Assembly (NCBI GenBank): GCA_032690845.1
Contig: CM064417.1
Span: 24,883,110 to 24,947,109, forward strand
Direction of reading: 5' to 3'
DNA length: 64,000 nucleotides
Origin: Eleusine coracana subsp. coracana
Taxonomy: Eukaryota; Streptophyta; Magnoliopsida; Poales; Poaceae
Below are positions 34,732 to 46,672 of this stretch, one piece after another. Numbering within the stretch: the stretch's first letter is position 1; every line of letters starts with the position of its first letter. The position numbers were made by a program, and so were the translations under genes. The notes beneath the pieces are model-generated. The model was not told the origin of the DNA. It saw nothing but the letters and a program-made list of their open reading frames with translations, and searched no databases.

Positions 34732-35422
34732 GTTCGGATTTTACGTCTTGAACAAGACGACTTCCTTTTCCCATACCTGAATCTTGTTTTTGGGCTCTAT
34801 GGTTGTGACCTTTTAGAGCTTCCTTTTTTCCATTCTCTTTTGGCATCACTTGGTCCATTGATTTCCTACAATTGTTAACGCAAATCTATTCGTCCACAAT
34901 AGGCATATCTCTATCAATTCCATCAATCAACCTAGACACCATGTCTAATTTGATCAATTGTGGGAGGAAAACACATGCATTTTCCTTATTTTACATCATA
35001 GCATGATAGAGATTACCACTTTTATATTCTAGATCATACACATACATAGGGCACGCAACCAAACAAGGAACGCATAACCCAATATAGAATAAGATAAGAA
35101 CATAATATTAGTTGGCGATGAAACAATTCCATCAATACCCAAACTGTCCAAATAGATGGTTAGGGGCAAGATTTTGGGGCTTACCTCCTTGAAAATTGAG
35201 CTATAGTGGTACATGAGGACTCATTGAGAAGTATCGCAACACCATGGGCTCTTCTTTTGTGAAAACTTGCTCCAAGGTCAAGGAGACTGTGTCCTGTTTG
35301 TTCCATACTCAAACAAAACAGGGGTGATCCCGCTAAGGCTAGCAGTGAATTCGCTCAATAGACAATCTATGTTAATTTTGAAATCTTAGCCATTGCTTCC
35401 CGGCAACAGCCCTAGAAATGCT
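34732..35422 (-). other. 5' internal (leader) region of the gypsy-like element
   Basis: Continues the gypsy-like element to the right of the copia insertion and matches 43492-44162 of the second copy. The end near 35390-35420 contains, on the minus strand, GGGCTGTTGCCGGG; the second copy has GGCGTCGTTGCC (44140-44153). This resembles a tRNA-Asp-type primer site (TGGCGCCGTTGCC). No coding frame is supported. Confidence 0.6.
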
Positions 35423-37252
35423 TGTTGACATTTGCTACGCTCTAAAGATAAAATGAATTAATTCTGCAAGCGCACAGAACACCATTGTAGCATTTCACCC
35501 GGGAGTATTCCAAGGTATCATATTTATTTCCACAGGGAACCTAGGCGTAAGATTATCTCAGCTTAACAAAGATATGATTAAAGAATATTTCCAACTATCC
35601 AAAGACGGGAGTAAGGATAATCAATGATAGAGTAGGGTAGTAACATAGGAGAAATCCACACTAAGATAAATAAAGAGATCGGTTAAGCTAGCCGGGAGGA
35701 CAGCAAGTCTAAGTCTAAGATTCCTAAAATATATCTTCCTAATATATCTAAGTCAAGCGTCAAATCCTAGCTACTCGGGTTGAGCGCTAACACCAATTTC
35801 TTGGTACAGCCTCGAGTCTTTCACCTGTTACCTCACTTCGGGGCACGAAAACATTCCACTAATATGGGTCGGTAACTAACCTCTCTACTAGTGGGTACGC
35901 TATCACTAGACAATCCTGCTTGAGACTTCCCGAACATGGTGGATTACTAAAGGGACGGACAGGACTGTCACCACCTGTTGCCTACCACACAGCCCGTGGG
36001 GACGAATGCAAATCCAGCTAGCGTTAACTTAGGCACCGTGCCTACGGCTTCACTAGATATTTTTCTATTGATCGAGCAGAAGAATAGCCCGGAAATAACC
36101 AAGTCTAACTCCCAAAAATAACTAAACATAATTAAATCCTAGCCGAGAAACCCGCGAACTACGCAACAATGTTTCTTCCCGATAATTGTTAACTTGAGGA
36201 AATGACTAAATAAAATAAATACTTGACAAGATAAAAAAGGGAAGATATTTTATATTGATAAGAGATAAGTCTTACATAAGGAAAAAAGATACAAGAGAGC
36301 TCATACCAAGACTCCGAGACGATTCCGGAATCTCGAGCGAAGACTCTAACTTCCAACTAACTAACCTATTCTACATTGTGGCATAAGTAGTGGGAAATGG
36401 ACTCCTTGATGTGTTGCTTGTGGATTTCCTCCCGAATTCTCCACTATTTATAGGTGGCGATGGTCCGGGGGGTATTTGTAGGTGAAGGAGGGTCGGATGG
36501 CTGAAGTCGGTACGCCGGTCGGCGGGCCATGCCGGGTGGCCGGGCATGCCGGGCGGTAGCCCAGGCCGGGTGGTCGTAGGATCGTGTTGGTTCGCGGCCG
36601 ACTTCTTTTTGTCGGCTTGGATCTTGTCCCGATGGCGGTTATTTGGTCGGTTCGCACCGCCTTCTTCATTTTGGCGCCGGTAGGCCTATTGGGCCTCATG
36701 GGCTGGCAACCCTGGGTGACCAACCCAGGCCGGGCGGCAGGCCATGCCGAGCGGCAACCCAGGTCGGGCGGCGACCTAGGCCACGTGCCGACCCCCTCCG
36801 GGTCGCTCCTTAGCTTCTCCCTGTTAGGCCACTTGTTTGGCCTTCTTTTCCTTAGCCATATTTCATCATTCGTAATCCGGGAGGAGAAAACGACATCACG
36901 GCGAAGTGTTTTTGCAAAACCGGTCGGGTTGGATGTTCAACCTGAAAAATGACTCCGGTTTATCAGACGGGTGACTGATTTCAGTCCTATATGACTCTGT
37001 CGGCTGGTTTCTGATTTCAGCCTAAAAACGACCCTGTCGGCCGGTGAAAACGGCTGTTTTACAGTCGTGATCGGCCGACGGGGTGTTTCTTCATGTTTTT
37101 GCATATTTTGGCTCTCTTATGCCTGCAAACACATATTTCACCAAAACTCATAGAAATTTATTAGTTTAAACAAATATTTATTAAACTTTGGTCTTTACCT
37201 TGCATTTCCCGACCGGTTGGAGGCCGATTTTGGGTTTTATTGGCCACCAACA
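35423..37252 (-). repeat. gypsy-like element, 5' LTR
   Basis: 1830 bp, TGTTGACATTTGC...CCAACA, paired with 17192-18998. On its right the LINE reverse transcriptase resumes at 37253 after the TCCTC target copy. Confidence 0.9.
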
Positions 37253-37619
37253 TCCTCGTGCTATTGTGTTCTAATTGAAAAACAGCCTCTTTGATCTCTA
37301 TCTTTGAAAAATGATATGTGAGAAACTCATTCTCTTGCACCAAGACCTGCGGTATATCATCACGATTTGACTCATCCATCTTAAATTCATTATTGATATG
37401 TGGGCCAAACAAACCTTTGTAAAAAATTAGTCACATATTGTTGAATGTTATCATGACGCACAATAATAACCTTCTCTTGCTCTAACTAGAATATTTGTAT
37501 CTTCCTATGTCTCCCATTTGCTAGAAGCTGAAAATACTTGGTGTTGTCTTCTCCGTGCAACAACTTACTTTCTTTGGATCGTTGTAGCCAGTATAACTCT
37601 TTGCCTCTAAGGATTTTGT

Positions 37620-38600
37620 TTAATCTAGTCTAAACCTCAATCTATTCTCAATCTCAGCTAGTGAAAGCACGGAGCTCCCAGCCTTCCTATCTAGAAAATC
37701 AAGATCTCTAAGGAGCTTAACCTTTCTAGCCTTGGTTTGGGACACTAAATTCTTATTCCACCCCTTAAGATAACGTCTAACTCTTCTTATTTTATTTTTC
37801 CAACGCTCCAATGGAGTAGAACTCCCATTTACTGATTGCCACATAGCTGCAACCTGATCATAGAAACCATCCTTTAGGAACCAATTCAATTCAAATCTAA
37901 AAAGTCTTGAATTGCCCCTATGACTTTCAGTTCCTGAAGATAATAGAATAGGGGTATGGTCTGAAATCTCCCGCGAAAGGGCTTGCACAGAAGCAGGTGG
38001 GAATTTAAGCTCCCATTTTGTACTCACTAAGATATAGTCCAACTTTTCATATGTCGGTTTTTGTGCATAGTTGGCCCATGTAAACTGCCTCCTCGAAAGT
38101 TCAAGCTCCTTTAGATTAAGTGATTCTATTATAGCATTAAACAAATTTGCCAATGACTCTAAAATCTATTATTATTTTTTTCAGAAGCATTTTGAATGAT
38201 GTTGAAATTTTCCTCCAACCAATAGAGGAAGACTTTCCTCCCCACATGACCGAACCAATTCAGCAAGGAACTCATCCCTAAACTCATCTTGGGCGGCACC
38301 ATAGATGGTCATTAGCACCCACTTAAACCCATCTACTCTGCTAGTAAGTCTAAACTTGATAAAGAAATCCCCTATAACAAAACTATCTACAATAAATTTA
38401 GATTGATCCACCCCTAATAGAATGTCGTGTGAAAGGCCCCAAGGCGGAGTCCATGTCCAGAAAAAATCTGAACCCGCGCATAAGTTATTCAGACACTCAG
38501 TCAAAAAACTATGCCTTACAGTGTCTAGAATGGAGATGAAGTTTAAATGAAATTCCTGAGAAGAATCATACATGAATCTATGTTTTGCTAAATCGTACAA
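37620..38600 (-). pseudogene. LINE AP-type endonuclease, frame-broken
   Basis: The upstream stretch (38600-38181) ends in LLVGGKFQHHSKCF, the GDFN segment of AP endonucleases with the key Asp-Phe-Asn altered. The downstream stretch (38153-37620) has RRQFTWANYAQKPTYEKLDY and SREISDHTPILLSSG, the conserved R-x-F-T-W, LDR-like and SDH motifs of the C-terminal half. SDH contains the catalytic His. A short gap with a frameshift near 38160-38180 separates them. This enzyme nicks the chromosome to prime LINE reverse transcription. Loss of GDFN and the broken frame make this copy inactive. Confidence 0.88.
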
Positions 38601-38630
38601 CCTATTACTTTTCCAAAAAAAAATCTTTCA

Positions 38631-39656
38631 TTAGAAAACAATTTTTTTTTTAGCTTTAACACTCCTGCGTGATGAGCCTTTTCTTTTGTGCACCTTAGCA
38701 ACCTTGATTGGCACATCAACATGATTATGACCTAGATGATCTTGTTCTTCGAAAAGCTCCATTGTAAGGTCACCACAAAGGCGTCCAAGAGGAGAAGAGA
38801 AATCTGAATCATTCTCATCCACTTCCATTCCACTCTCCAAATCCTCGTCCTTTCGGATAGGTTTAACGCGAGAAGATTCTAGCGCCCTAATTCTATTAAT
38901 TGTCGACTCTACCGACCCGGTAGAATTCCCCAACACAACACCAATAGATCTAAGGTTACATTTGATTGAACTAAAAGAAGAAGGGAGAGAGGAGGCAGAC
39001 AAACCTGGTCCGTTGAGATTTTTCATAGCCGTCACTCTAGCTGCTTTGGCGAAGGAGTCTTCATCAGCCGAAGTCGTGTTACGCTTGCTCTGTCTCAGCA
39101 CACCAACCGAAGAAGCAGAAGCCTCCCCGAGCTTGGCTCCCAATTCATCACATGCCGGAGTAGTCGACATAGGGACAGTTGGAGCAGAGTTGGACAGAGG
39201 CGTTGCCAGCACAACAACAGTCCCGACGGGCAGCGGGGCAAGCCCAGACCCCGTGCTTGCCGCATGCTACAGCTGAGCACCTATCGCCAGCAGAAAAGGG
39301 GTCGGTGGCGATGGAATTTTTAACTATGGTGAAACATCATCGACCACAGCGATGTCCTACACGACCCTCGGAGTGACCGACGCACCTACATCAGAGGCTA
39401 TCGGATTCACATAGAGTCCAGAGCTAGCTTTCAAAGATTGCCCTGTGATGGTATCCAGTAGGATAGCAGCATCATCTAGGACCTCACCTCGATGGTTATG
39501 AAGAGTATCACGTAACTTGTCCGATTCATGATCTTCACCTAGAAGATCATCATTATCCCAATCATGATCTGCAAAAAAATCCCCGCATCGCCCAGTTTTC
39601 AGATTGTGTCGGCATGCGAAATAAGTCTGTTTCTTGTCCGCCACCCACCTCTTCAC
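38631..39656 (-). pseudogene. LINE ORF1-like region
   Basis: Two stretches: 39656-39357 (begins MKRWVADKKQTYFACRHNLK, acidic middle) and 39212-38631, with RQSKRNTTSADEDSFAKAAR, an acidic segment and a basic end KRKGSSRRSVKAKKKIVF. The RxSxRN...DEDxxxKA pattern is frequent just upstream of the endonuclease in grass L1 elements. No CCHC knuckle is visible. Frames do not join, and the 5' end is lost at 39664. Confidence 0.6.
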
Positions 39657-39664
39657 CCTCTAGC

Positions 39665-40410
39665 TTCCAAGGTATCGTATTTATTTCCATGAGGAAGCTA
39701 GGCGTAAGATTATCTCAGCTTAACAAAGATATGACTAAAGAATAATTCCAACTATCAAAGACGGGAGTAAGGATAATGAATGATAGAGTGGGGTAGTAAC
39801 ACAGGAGAAATCCACACTAAGATAAATAAAGAGATCGGTTAAGCTAGCCGGGAGGACAGCGAGTCTAAGTCTAAGATTCCAACAATATATCTTCCTAATA
39901 TATCTATGTCAAGCGTCAAATCCTAGTTACTCGGGTTGAGCACTTACACCAATTTCTTGGTACAACCTCGAGTCTTTCACCTATTAGCTCACCTCGGGGC
40001 ACGAAAACGATCCACTAATATGGGTCGGTAGCTAACCTCTGTACTAGTAGGTACGCTGTCGCTAGATAATCCTGCTTGAGACATCCCGAACGTGGTGGAT
40101 TACTAAAGGGACGGATAGGGCTGTCACCACCTGCCTCCTACCACACAACCCGTGGGGATGAATGCAAATCCAGCTAGCGTTAACTTAGGCACCGCGCCTA
40201 CGCCTTCACTTGATATTCTTCCATTGATCGAGCGGAAGAATAGCTGGGAAATAACCAAGTCCAAGTCCCAGAAAGAACTAAACTTAATTAAATCCTAGCC
40301 GGGAAACCCGCGAACTACGCAACAATGTTTCTTCCCGATAGTTGTAACTTAAGGAAATGACTAAATTAAAATAAATACTTGACAAGATATAAAAGGAAAG
40401 ATATTTTATA
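39665..40410 (-). repeat. truncated LTR of the second gypsy-like copy
   Basis: Begins at the TTCCAAGGTATCG word, about 85 bases inside the LTR, and stops at ATATTTTATA, about 840 bases in. It then joins internal sequence directly. Confidence 0.85.
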
Positions 40411-43400
40411 ACTATGTCACTAAGTCATTCTTATTGTACAGTGGGGCTTATTGGCATTTTATAACCTTGTCATCAGCGGTTGAAGTCTAGAACAGCTAGT
40501 TTAGACTTTGTCATACAATCTCCTGCTTGATCATGAGTCCAAAGTTTTTATAATGCTGCATAAGATTGAAAATCTTCCTTCCTGGTGCAATCTCCCACTA
40601 TGACTCTCATCTCTCAAAAGGCGTATTTCCTTACCAGATGCTCATCCTACTTTCTAAAAGTTTGGCTTAAATATGTGGAGCTTGCTAGGATGGTGCATTT
40701 AGCATGCATGTATTGTTAAGCTAAGAGATGGTCCTAGCAAAAAGACATTGCACTTCCTCATTCCAATCATTTAGAAATGATGTCCAGGGGAGAGGGAGAG
40801 AATGGACTCATGCGAAGGAATGGGCTAGCACAATTGCAAAGGTCTTGGGTGTAGATTTATCCCAAAGACTGGATTTTTGTGCTAGAGTGAAAAGATGGTC
40901 CTTTATTTTTTTTCTCAAAGATATATTTATTTTATTTTTTGAGTGAACCTTGAAACTTTTTGGTAAAACACATTCATGAGAGTTGATAAACTTTTTCTTT
41001 GTTTTCTTTCTTTCTTTCTTTGGTTCTTTCTTTCAGCTCTCATGGTGTAAAGAAGCTAATTCAATGGTTCAAATATTTTTTGCAAACTTTTCCTGAGCAA
41101 TTGTCTGGGAGGACCATAATCTTATAGTGGGATCAAAGGCTCGCAAAAAGAAAGATTTTGGTTAACATGCTTAGTGGAATGGATGCATGATTCCAACATG
41201 GAAATTGCATGACCAAGCACGATTAATTTGAGAGCTCATAACGCGAAGGAAAATGATTGGCTTTGGAAGTGCAAGTCCCTCATAAGGATCAAATCTTAAC
41301 TAAACTCAATGCATGCATAGATGGCGTAGACATGGTTTTGCTATTCAATATTTGCCCATGGTAGGAAATTGTCTATCATAGGGAAGATGTGCACCAAGTA
41401 GGGGGTTTTTGTTGCAGCATGGTTTTGAAAGAAATCAGTGGACTCTAATCATAAGGAAATCATAGATTCATCCAAAACATGCCAAATCATAAACTCCAAC
41501 AACTAGACTTCGTGTTTATTAGCCATTTCGCACCCACTAAAACATAGAGGGCCTAGCGTTATCATCATGCTGGTCTACCGTTACCCACAAAAATGAGGAG
41601 TAGAGGTTGCATACTTGAGACTAAAAGGGAGCTAATAGAGCAACTATTCATCATTTCCATAGGCAAGGTAGAGACCAAGTTATCAAATTTTATTTGTAAA
41701 GGGAAATATTTTTGTTCTTTCTGGCTTTGCAAATTTTTATGGTTTTCCTTAAAAGCTAAAAATCTTGTTGGGTTTTCTTAATTAGCTCAAAACAAAATGA
41801 CTCAATTAGAGAAAGAAGGAGAGAGGATAGAACAAATGGCGCACCTTGGTTTGGGTACCACCCCAAGCGTAGGTCTTTGCAAGACTTAAGCTTAGATGGT
41901 GTTCACTATGGCGGTTGATACTCGATGTTGAAATGGTCGAACAGTTGATCCATCATGGAGATGTTTGTCTGAAGTTGTTTTGTTGTTTGTTCTCGCCATT
42001 CTTGTTCTTCCCTTATGTCTTCTAGTATTTCTTGTGTTCGAATGTTGGTCTCATAGGGATTGGCAGTCAAGTATTACATATCTTCTTGCAGCTCTGAAAA
42101 ATTGTATGATGTGAATCGGGCAGAGCGAGAAGTGCCTATTCACCCCACCGTGTTGAGCGCGTGCTCAAAATCAGCAAGGACGCTGATTTACTCGAGGAAG
42201 TCATGATCGAACTTGCACACAAACGTGAACTCCCGGTCTTGTATGGCGGGGAACTTGCTTTGCTCATCAAAGTCGTTAAACACCATGTTCTGTTTATTGT
42301 CCATGAACTTCTCAAATTCTCCATCTCCTCCTCCTTGCTCACTTGCCACCGTTGTAGCCTTGGATATGGACATTGATTCTGAGTGGTAACTCGGAGCATG
42401 CCCATATGAAACTTCAGCTTCTGAGTGCTCACTTACGGTGTGTCTCCCTCGACTTGAGCTGCTGCTGAACTTGGTGTAGAGGCCTCTCCAAATGTTTGCC
42501 ATTCCTACAAAAGGGTTACTTGGACACAATACCCGAAGGACAATATGATACTAAAGGTTAGCAAGTAGTCGTTCGGTTAGTAGTCTAAGTGTTAGTCGCT
42601 CAAACGTGCAAGGGAGACAACAAACTTGCTCTAGTTGGTTTTCTTGCAGCACACTTTTATTCCTATGTTCAAAGCGCACTTACTGGGGGGGGCTAGTGAA
42701 AAGAAAGAAAGGGAGAAGAGTGTTTTCAACTGAAGGTTGCGGGGTGAAGAATTTTGAAGAATGAGGCTCGGTATTTATAGGCTCGAGAGAAGGCATAGGG
42801 GGGGCAACATTCCACGTCGGGCGGCAACCCATGCTGGGCGGCGGGCCATGCCGGGCGGCACGCCACGCTGGGCAGCAGGTCCTTAGCCTCCTTTTGCTGC
42901 ATTATGGTTTTGGTGGTGATGGGGGAGCGCTAGGTCCATGTGTCGTGTGATACACTTGCTTACTTTGGCCAAAACTTTGTTGGAAGTGAAGGGAGCAAGA
43001 AGAGAGTGATGGGATGGCCAAAGTTGGATGTTTGCAATGAGTGCCCTGCCATTCATGAAGCCTAGGGGAGTAAGATGGCCGGTGAGTTTGGGTGGTGAAA
43101 GAGTGATGTGACTTGTCTGACTAGGTTATTCTAGCCAGGCGGCACAGAAATTACCCAGCCGGGTGGTCGTTGTTTTACGAAAAATGACCTCCCGGGTGCT
43201 GAAATCTGACTGGGTTATTCTGGCCGGGTGGCACCAAAAATTACCCAGCCGGGTGGTCGTTTTCACGAAAATTGACCTCCCGGGTGCTGAAATTTGACTG
43301 GTCGGGTTAGAGTCCCGGATCATCACCCGGATAGTCATTTTTGACAAAAATTGACCTCCCGGCCGGGAAATTTGGCATAGACATCATCCAAATTTTTTTT

Positions 43401-44162
43401 CGCCTAATTTCATTGTTAAAGAAGAAAATAAAAGCAACCTAATTTAGTGGTATGTACAAGGGGGATAAACATCGGTTATCTTCCGACAAGGGTTCGGATT
43501 TTACGTCGTGAACAAAACGGCCTCCTTTTGCCATACCTGAATGGTGGTGACCTTTTAGAGTTTTCTTTTTCTTTCTCTTTGGGCATCACTTGGTCCATTG
43601 ATTTCCTACAATTGTTAGCGCAAATCTATTCGTCTACAATAGGCATATCTCTATCAATTCCATCAATCAACCTAGACACCATGTCTAATTTGATCAATTG
43701 TGGGAGGAAAACACATGCATTTTCCTTATTTTACATCATAGCATGATAGAGATTATCATTTTATATTCTAGATCATACACATACATAGGGCACACAACCA
43801 AACAAGGAATGCATAACCCAATATAGAGTAAGATAAGAACAGAACATTAGTTGGTGACGAATCAATTCCATCAATACCCAAATTGTCCAAATTGATGGTT
43901 AGGGGCAAGATTTTGGGGCTTACCTCCTTCAAAATTGAGCTATAGTGGTACATGATGATTCGTTGAGAAGTATCACAACACCACGGGCTCTTCTTCTATG
44001 AAAACTTGCTCTGAGGTCAAGGAGACTGTGTCTTGTTTGTTTCATACTCAAACAAAACAGGGTTGATCCCGCTAAGGCTATCGGTGAATTAGCTCAGTAG
44101 ACAATCTATGTTAGTCTTGAAATCTTAGCCATTTCTTACCAGGCAACGACGCCAAAAATGCT
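40411..44162 (-). other. internal region of the second gypsy-like copy
   Basis: Parallel to 19150-22400 plus 34732-35422. Besides the ORF at 42188-42529 no gene is supported. A cluster of CCGGGCGGC words lies at 42815-42890 and AATTACCCAGCCGGGTGGTC repeats at 43149-43262. The uninterrupted GACAAGGGTTCGG at 43485-43497 is the empty copia target. Confidence 0.75.
42188..42529 (-). CDS. short ORF of the second gypsy-like copy
   Basis: 113 codons starting MCPSNPFVGMANIWRG and ending near KFDHDFLE, homologous along its length to 20887-21201. Downstream broken frames again spell a coil-like segment (EDIREEQEWREQTTKQLQ near 41970-42020). Conservation of an open frame in two old copies is the only sign that it encodes a protein. 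No named domain. Confidence 0.45.
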   Translation of the reverse strand: MCPSNPFVGMANIWRGLYTKFSSSSSRGRHTVSEHSEAEVSYGHAPSYHSESMSISKATTVASEQGGGDGEFEKFMDNKQNMVFNDFDEQSKFPAIQDREFTFVCKFDHDFLE

Positions 44163-45589
44163 TGTTGGCATTTGCTACGCTCTAAAGATAAAATGAACTA
44201 ATTCCACAAGCGTACGAAACACCATTGTAGCATTTCACCCGGGAGTATTCTAAGGTATCGTATTTATTTCCATGAGGAAGCTAGGCGTAAGATTATCTCG
44301 GCTTAACAAAGATATGACTAAAGAATAATTCCAACTATCCAAAGATGGGAGTAAGGAAAATCAATGATAGAATGGGGTAGTAACACAGGAGAAATCCACA
44401 CTAAGATAAATAAATAGATCGTTTAAGCTAGCCGGGAGGACAGCAAGTCTAAGTCTATGTTTCCTAAAATATATCTTTCTAATATATCTAAGTCAAGCGT
44501 CAAATCCTAGTTACTTGGGTTGAGCGCTTGCACCAATTTCTTGGTACAGCCTCGAGTCTTTCACCAGTTAGCTCACTTCGGGGCATGAAAACGATCCACT
44601 AATATGGGTTGGTAACTAACCTCTATTCTAGTGGGTACGCAATCGCTAGACAACCCTTCTTGAGACTTCCCGAATATGGTGGATTACTAAAGGGACGGAG
44701 AGGGCTATCACCACCTGCCGCCGCCCACACAGCCCATGGGGATGAATGCAAATCCAGGTAGCGTTGACTTAGGCACTGCGCCTACGCCTTCACTAGACAT
44801 TCTTTCGTTGATCTAGCGGAAGAATAGCCGGGAAATAACCAAGTCTAAGTCCCAGAAAAAACTAAAATTAATTAAATCCTAGCCGGGAAACCCGTGAACT
44901 ACGTAATAATGTTTCTTCCTGATAATTGTGACTTGAGGAAATGACTAAATCAAAATAAACACTTGACAAGATATAAAAGGAAAGATATTTTATATTGATA
45001 AGGGATAAATCTTACATAAAGAGAAAAGATGCAAGAGATCTTATACCAAGACTCCGGGACAATTCCGAAATCTCGAGCGATCCTCTCGACTAGACTCAAA
45101 CTCTCAACTAACTAACCTATTCTACATTGTGGCACAAGTAGTGGGAAATGGACTCCTTGATGTGTTGCTTCATGATTTCCTTTCGAATTCTCAGCTATTT
45201 ATAGGTGGCAATGGGCAGGGAGGTATTCGTAGGTCAAGTAGAGTCGGTGGGCCAAAGTCAGTTCGCCGAGCAGCATAGCCTGCCGGGCAGCCACATGATT
45301 TTGTCGGTTCGGCACCGACTTGTCTTGGACGCTTCAGATGACCTTCTGGAGTTGGTGCTTTGGTCGGTTTGTGCCGTTTTCCGTGGATTTTGGACGGTAG
45401 GCCTAGTGCACCGGGTGGCCTTGGGTTAAGTCTGTTTCCAACCGACCTTGCATTGGACCTCTTGGATTGCCCCGTGGAGTCGGTTGGTGGGTTAGTTATC
45501 ACCAACTCTTCATTTTTGGGTCAGGAGGCCTCATGGGCCTCATGGGATGGCAACCCCGGGTGGCCAACCCAGGCCGGGCGGCGGCCTTG
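44163..45589 (-). repeat. right LTR of the second gypsy-like copy, truncated
   Basis: Begins TGTTGGCATTTGC beside the tRNA-Asp-like primer region and stops at GGCCGGGCGGCGGCC, where copia gag begins on the other strand. About 400 bases of the LTR are missing. Confidence 0.85.
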
Positions 45590-45591
45590 TG

Positions 45592-46526
45592 ATGAATGAT
45601 CTTAGTGAGAGGGAAAGCGTGAATGCTCAAGTTGCCAATCAGCTTGAGAGTGCCCTTAAAGAGCTTGATGAATTCAAAGCTAGACCAACTCTTTTGGGTG
45701 CATGTCAGAAGTGCCCCAAGCTCACTAATGAGTTGGATGCTCAAACCCTCAAAGTCAAAGAGCTCGAGTTCAAGCTGCTAGATGAGACTCGCTTGAAAGT
45801 TCTTCCACCACCCTGTGTAGTGTGTGGCTCTCTTAAGGATAACCTTGCAATCACAAGAGAGGAAAACAAAAACCTAGCCCAAGAAAATGACAATGTCATC
45901 TCTCATCTCCAAAGAACCCTAGTGAGTGAGAAGAAGATTGAGAGTGACTTGGCAAGAGTCAAAGAAAGTACCAGTAGCTCAACCTACAACTTGGGCTTGG
46001 GATTTGAGAGGTGTGACAAGGAGAGTGAGAATGTGGGTAAGTTTGTGCCTAGCTCTAGCTACAAGGATGAGGAATAATCCATCAAACCCACTGACACATA
46101 CTATGCACCTAACCCCAATCCTTCCTTCAACCCAAAACAAGATGAGAAGCCAAAACCCAAACCAACTATGCAAGCTAAGCCTAAATATGAGAGTGTCTAC
46201 ATTTGAATGTTCTGTGGCCGTAAGGGTCACTTGGATGAGTACTGTTATAGGGGTAAGAGGATTGAGAGAATGCAAGCTGAGTTAACTAGGAATGTGCATC
46301 ATTATGATTTTGTTGGTTTTTAGCCTCGCTCTTTTTCTCATACCTATCGTGGACAAGGTCATTCCTCATATGGCTTTGATTCACGAAACAGAGGCTTTGC
46401 ACAGCAGCGCTTTGACGCCCCACATTTTCCCCATCATGGTGAGCATCGCTCGCGTGGATTTGGCTTTCACACAGATGATTTCTATCCTCACAACCCTAGG
46501 TTTGAGTCGAGACGCTTTGAGTGGTA
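45592..46526 (+). pseudogene. copia gag, C-terminal half with CCHC knuckle
   Basis: The open part (45547-46077, element sequence from 45592) has two Cys pairs, CQKC and CVVC, within coiled-coil text (NELDAQTLKVKELEFKLL; SLKDNLAITREENKNLAQEN). After a TAA the same frame continues to the knuckle MFCGRKGHLDEYC, whose first Cys has become a stop (TGA at 46204-46206), and then to a Phe/Arg/His-rich tail (HFPHHGEHRSRGF). Three stops in all. The knuckle normally binds genomic RNA during particle assembly. Confidence 0.8.
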
Positions 46527-46672
46527 ATGTGCAACGAACTGTGATAACCCCTACATGACGTGTGATTTAGTGCTGGCTTCCCAAGAGTTTTCTTTCTAAT
46601 CCTAGCACTAAGTCATCAATCTTTTCTTCTCGTTCTTTATACGCAGCAGGTGGAGGCCTGGAGAACAAATGG

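Larger units (their letters stand above)
17192..37252 (-). mobile_element. non-autonomous gypsy-like LTR element with nested insertions
   Basis: LTRs at 17192-18998 and 35423-37252 (about 1.81 and 1.83 kb) begin TGTTGAC and end CCAACA. Flanks TCCTT (17187-17191) and TCCTC (37253-37257) form a 4-of-5 target duplication inside a LINE. A purine tract on the minus strand beside the left LTR and a tRNA-Asp-like primer region beside the right LTR set the orientation as minus. Without the nested copia element (22401-34726) it is about 7.7 kb with about 4.1 kb internal, holding one short ORF and no recognisable protease, RT or integrase. The Athila/Tat-like assignment rests on the primer site and is tentative. 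Confidence 0.85.
37253..39664 (-). mobile_element. L1-type LINE, 5' part (ORF1-like, endonuclease, RT start)
   Basis: This is the other half of the LINE at 14771-17191. From right to left it holds ORF1-like text (39656-38631), the AP-type endonuclease (38600-37620) and the beginning of RT (37412-37253, VFQLEHNS at the end). At the left border the RT text breaks off; across the LTR element it continues with GPDDFPAEF at 17190-17160, a two-base frame difference remaining. The right end is cut by a truncated LTR at 39665. Confidence 0.88.
39665..45589 (-). mobile_element. second copy of the gypsy-like element, rearranged
   Basis: It has a left LTR fragment (39665-40410) lacking both ends, an internal region (40411-44162) and a right LTR (44163-45589) lacking its far end. 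About 1.1 kb spanning the left LTR end and polypurine tract is missing relative to 17192-20000. It is truncated left against the LINE and right against a copia gag fragment. It is free of the copia insertion found in the first copy and so shows the original site at 43487-43491. Confidence 0.88.

Noticed and set aside
17192..37252. Exact family name (Athila) for the gypsy-like element
   Set aside because: Only the primer region and purine tract suggest it. No pol is present to place it, so the name is kept tentative.
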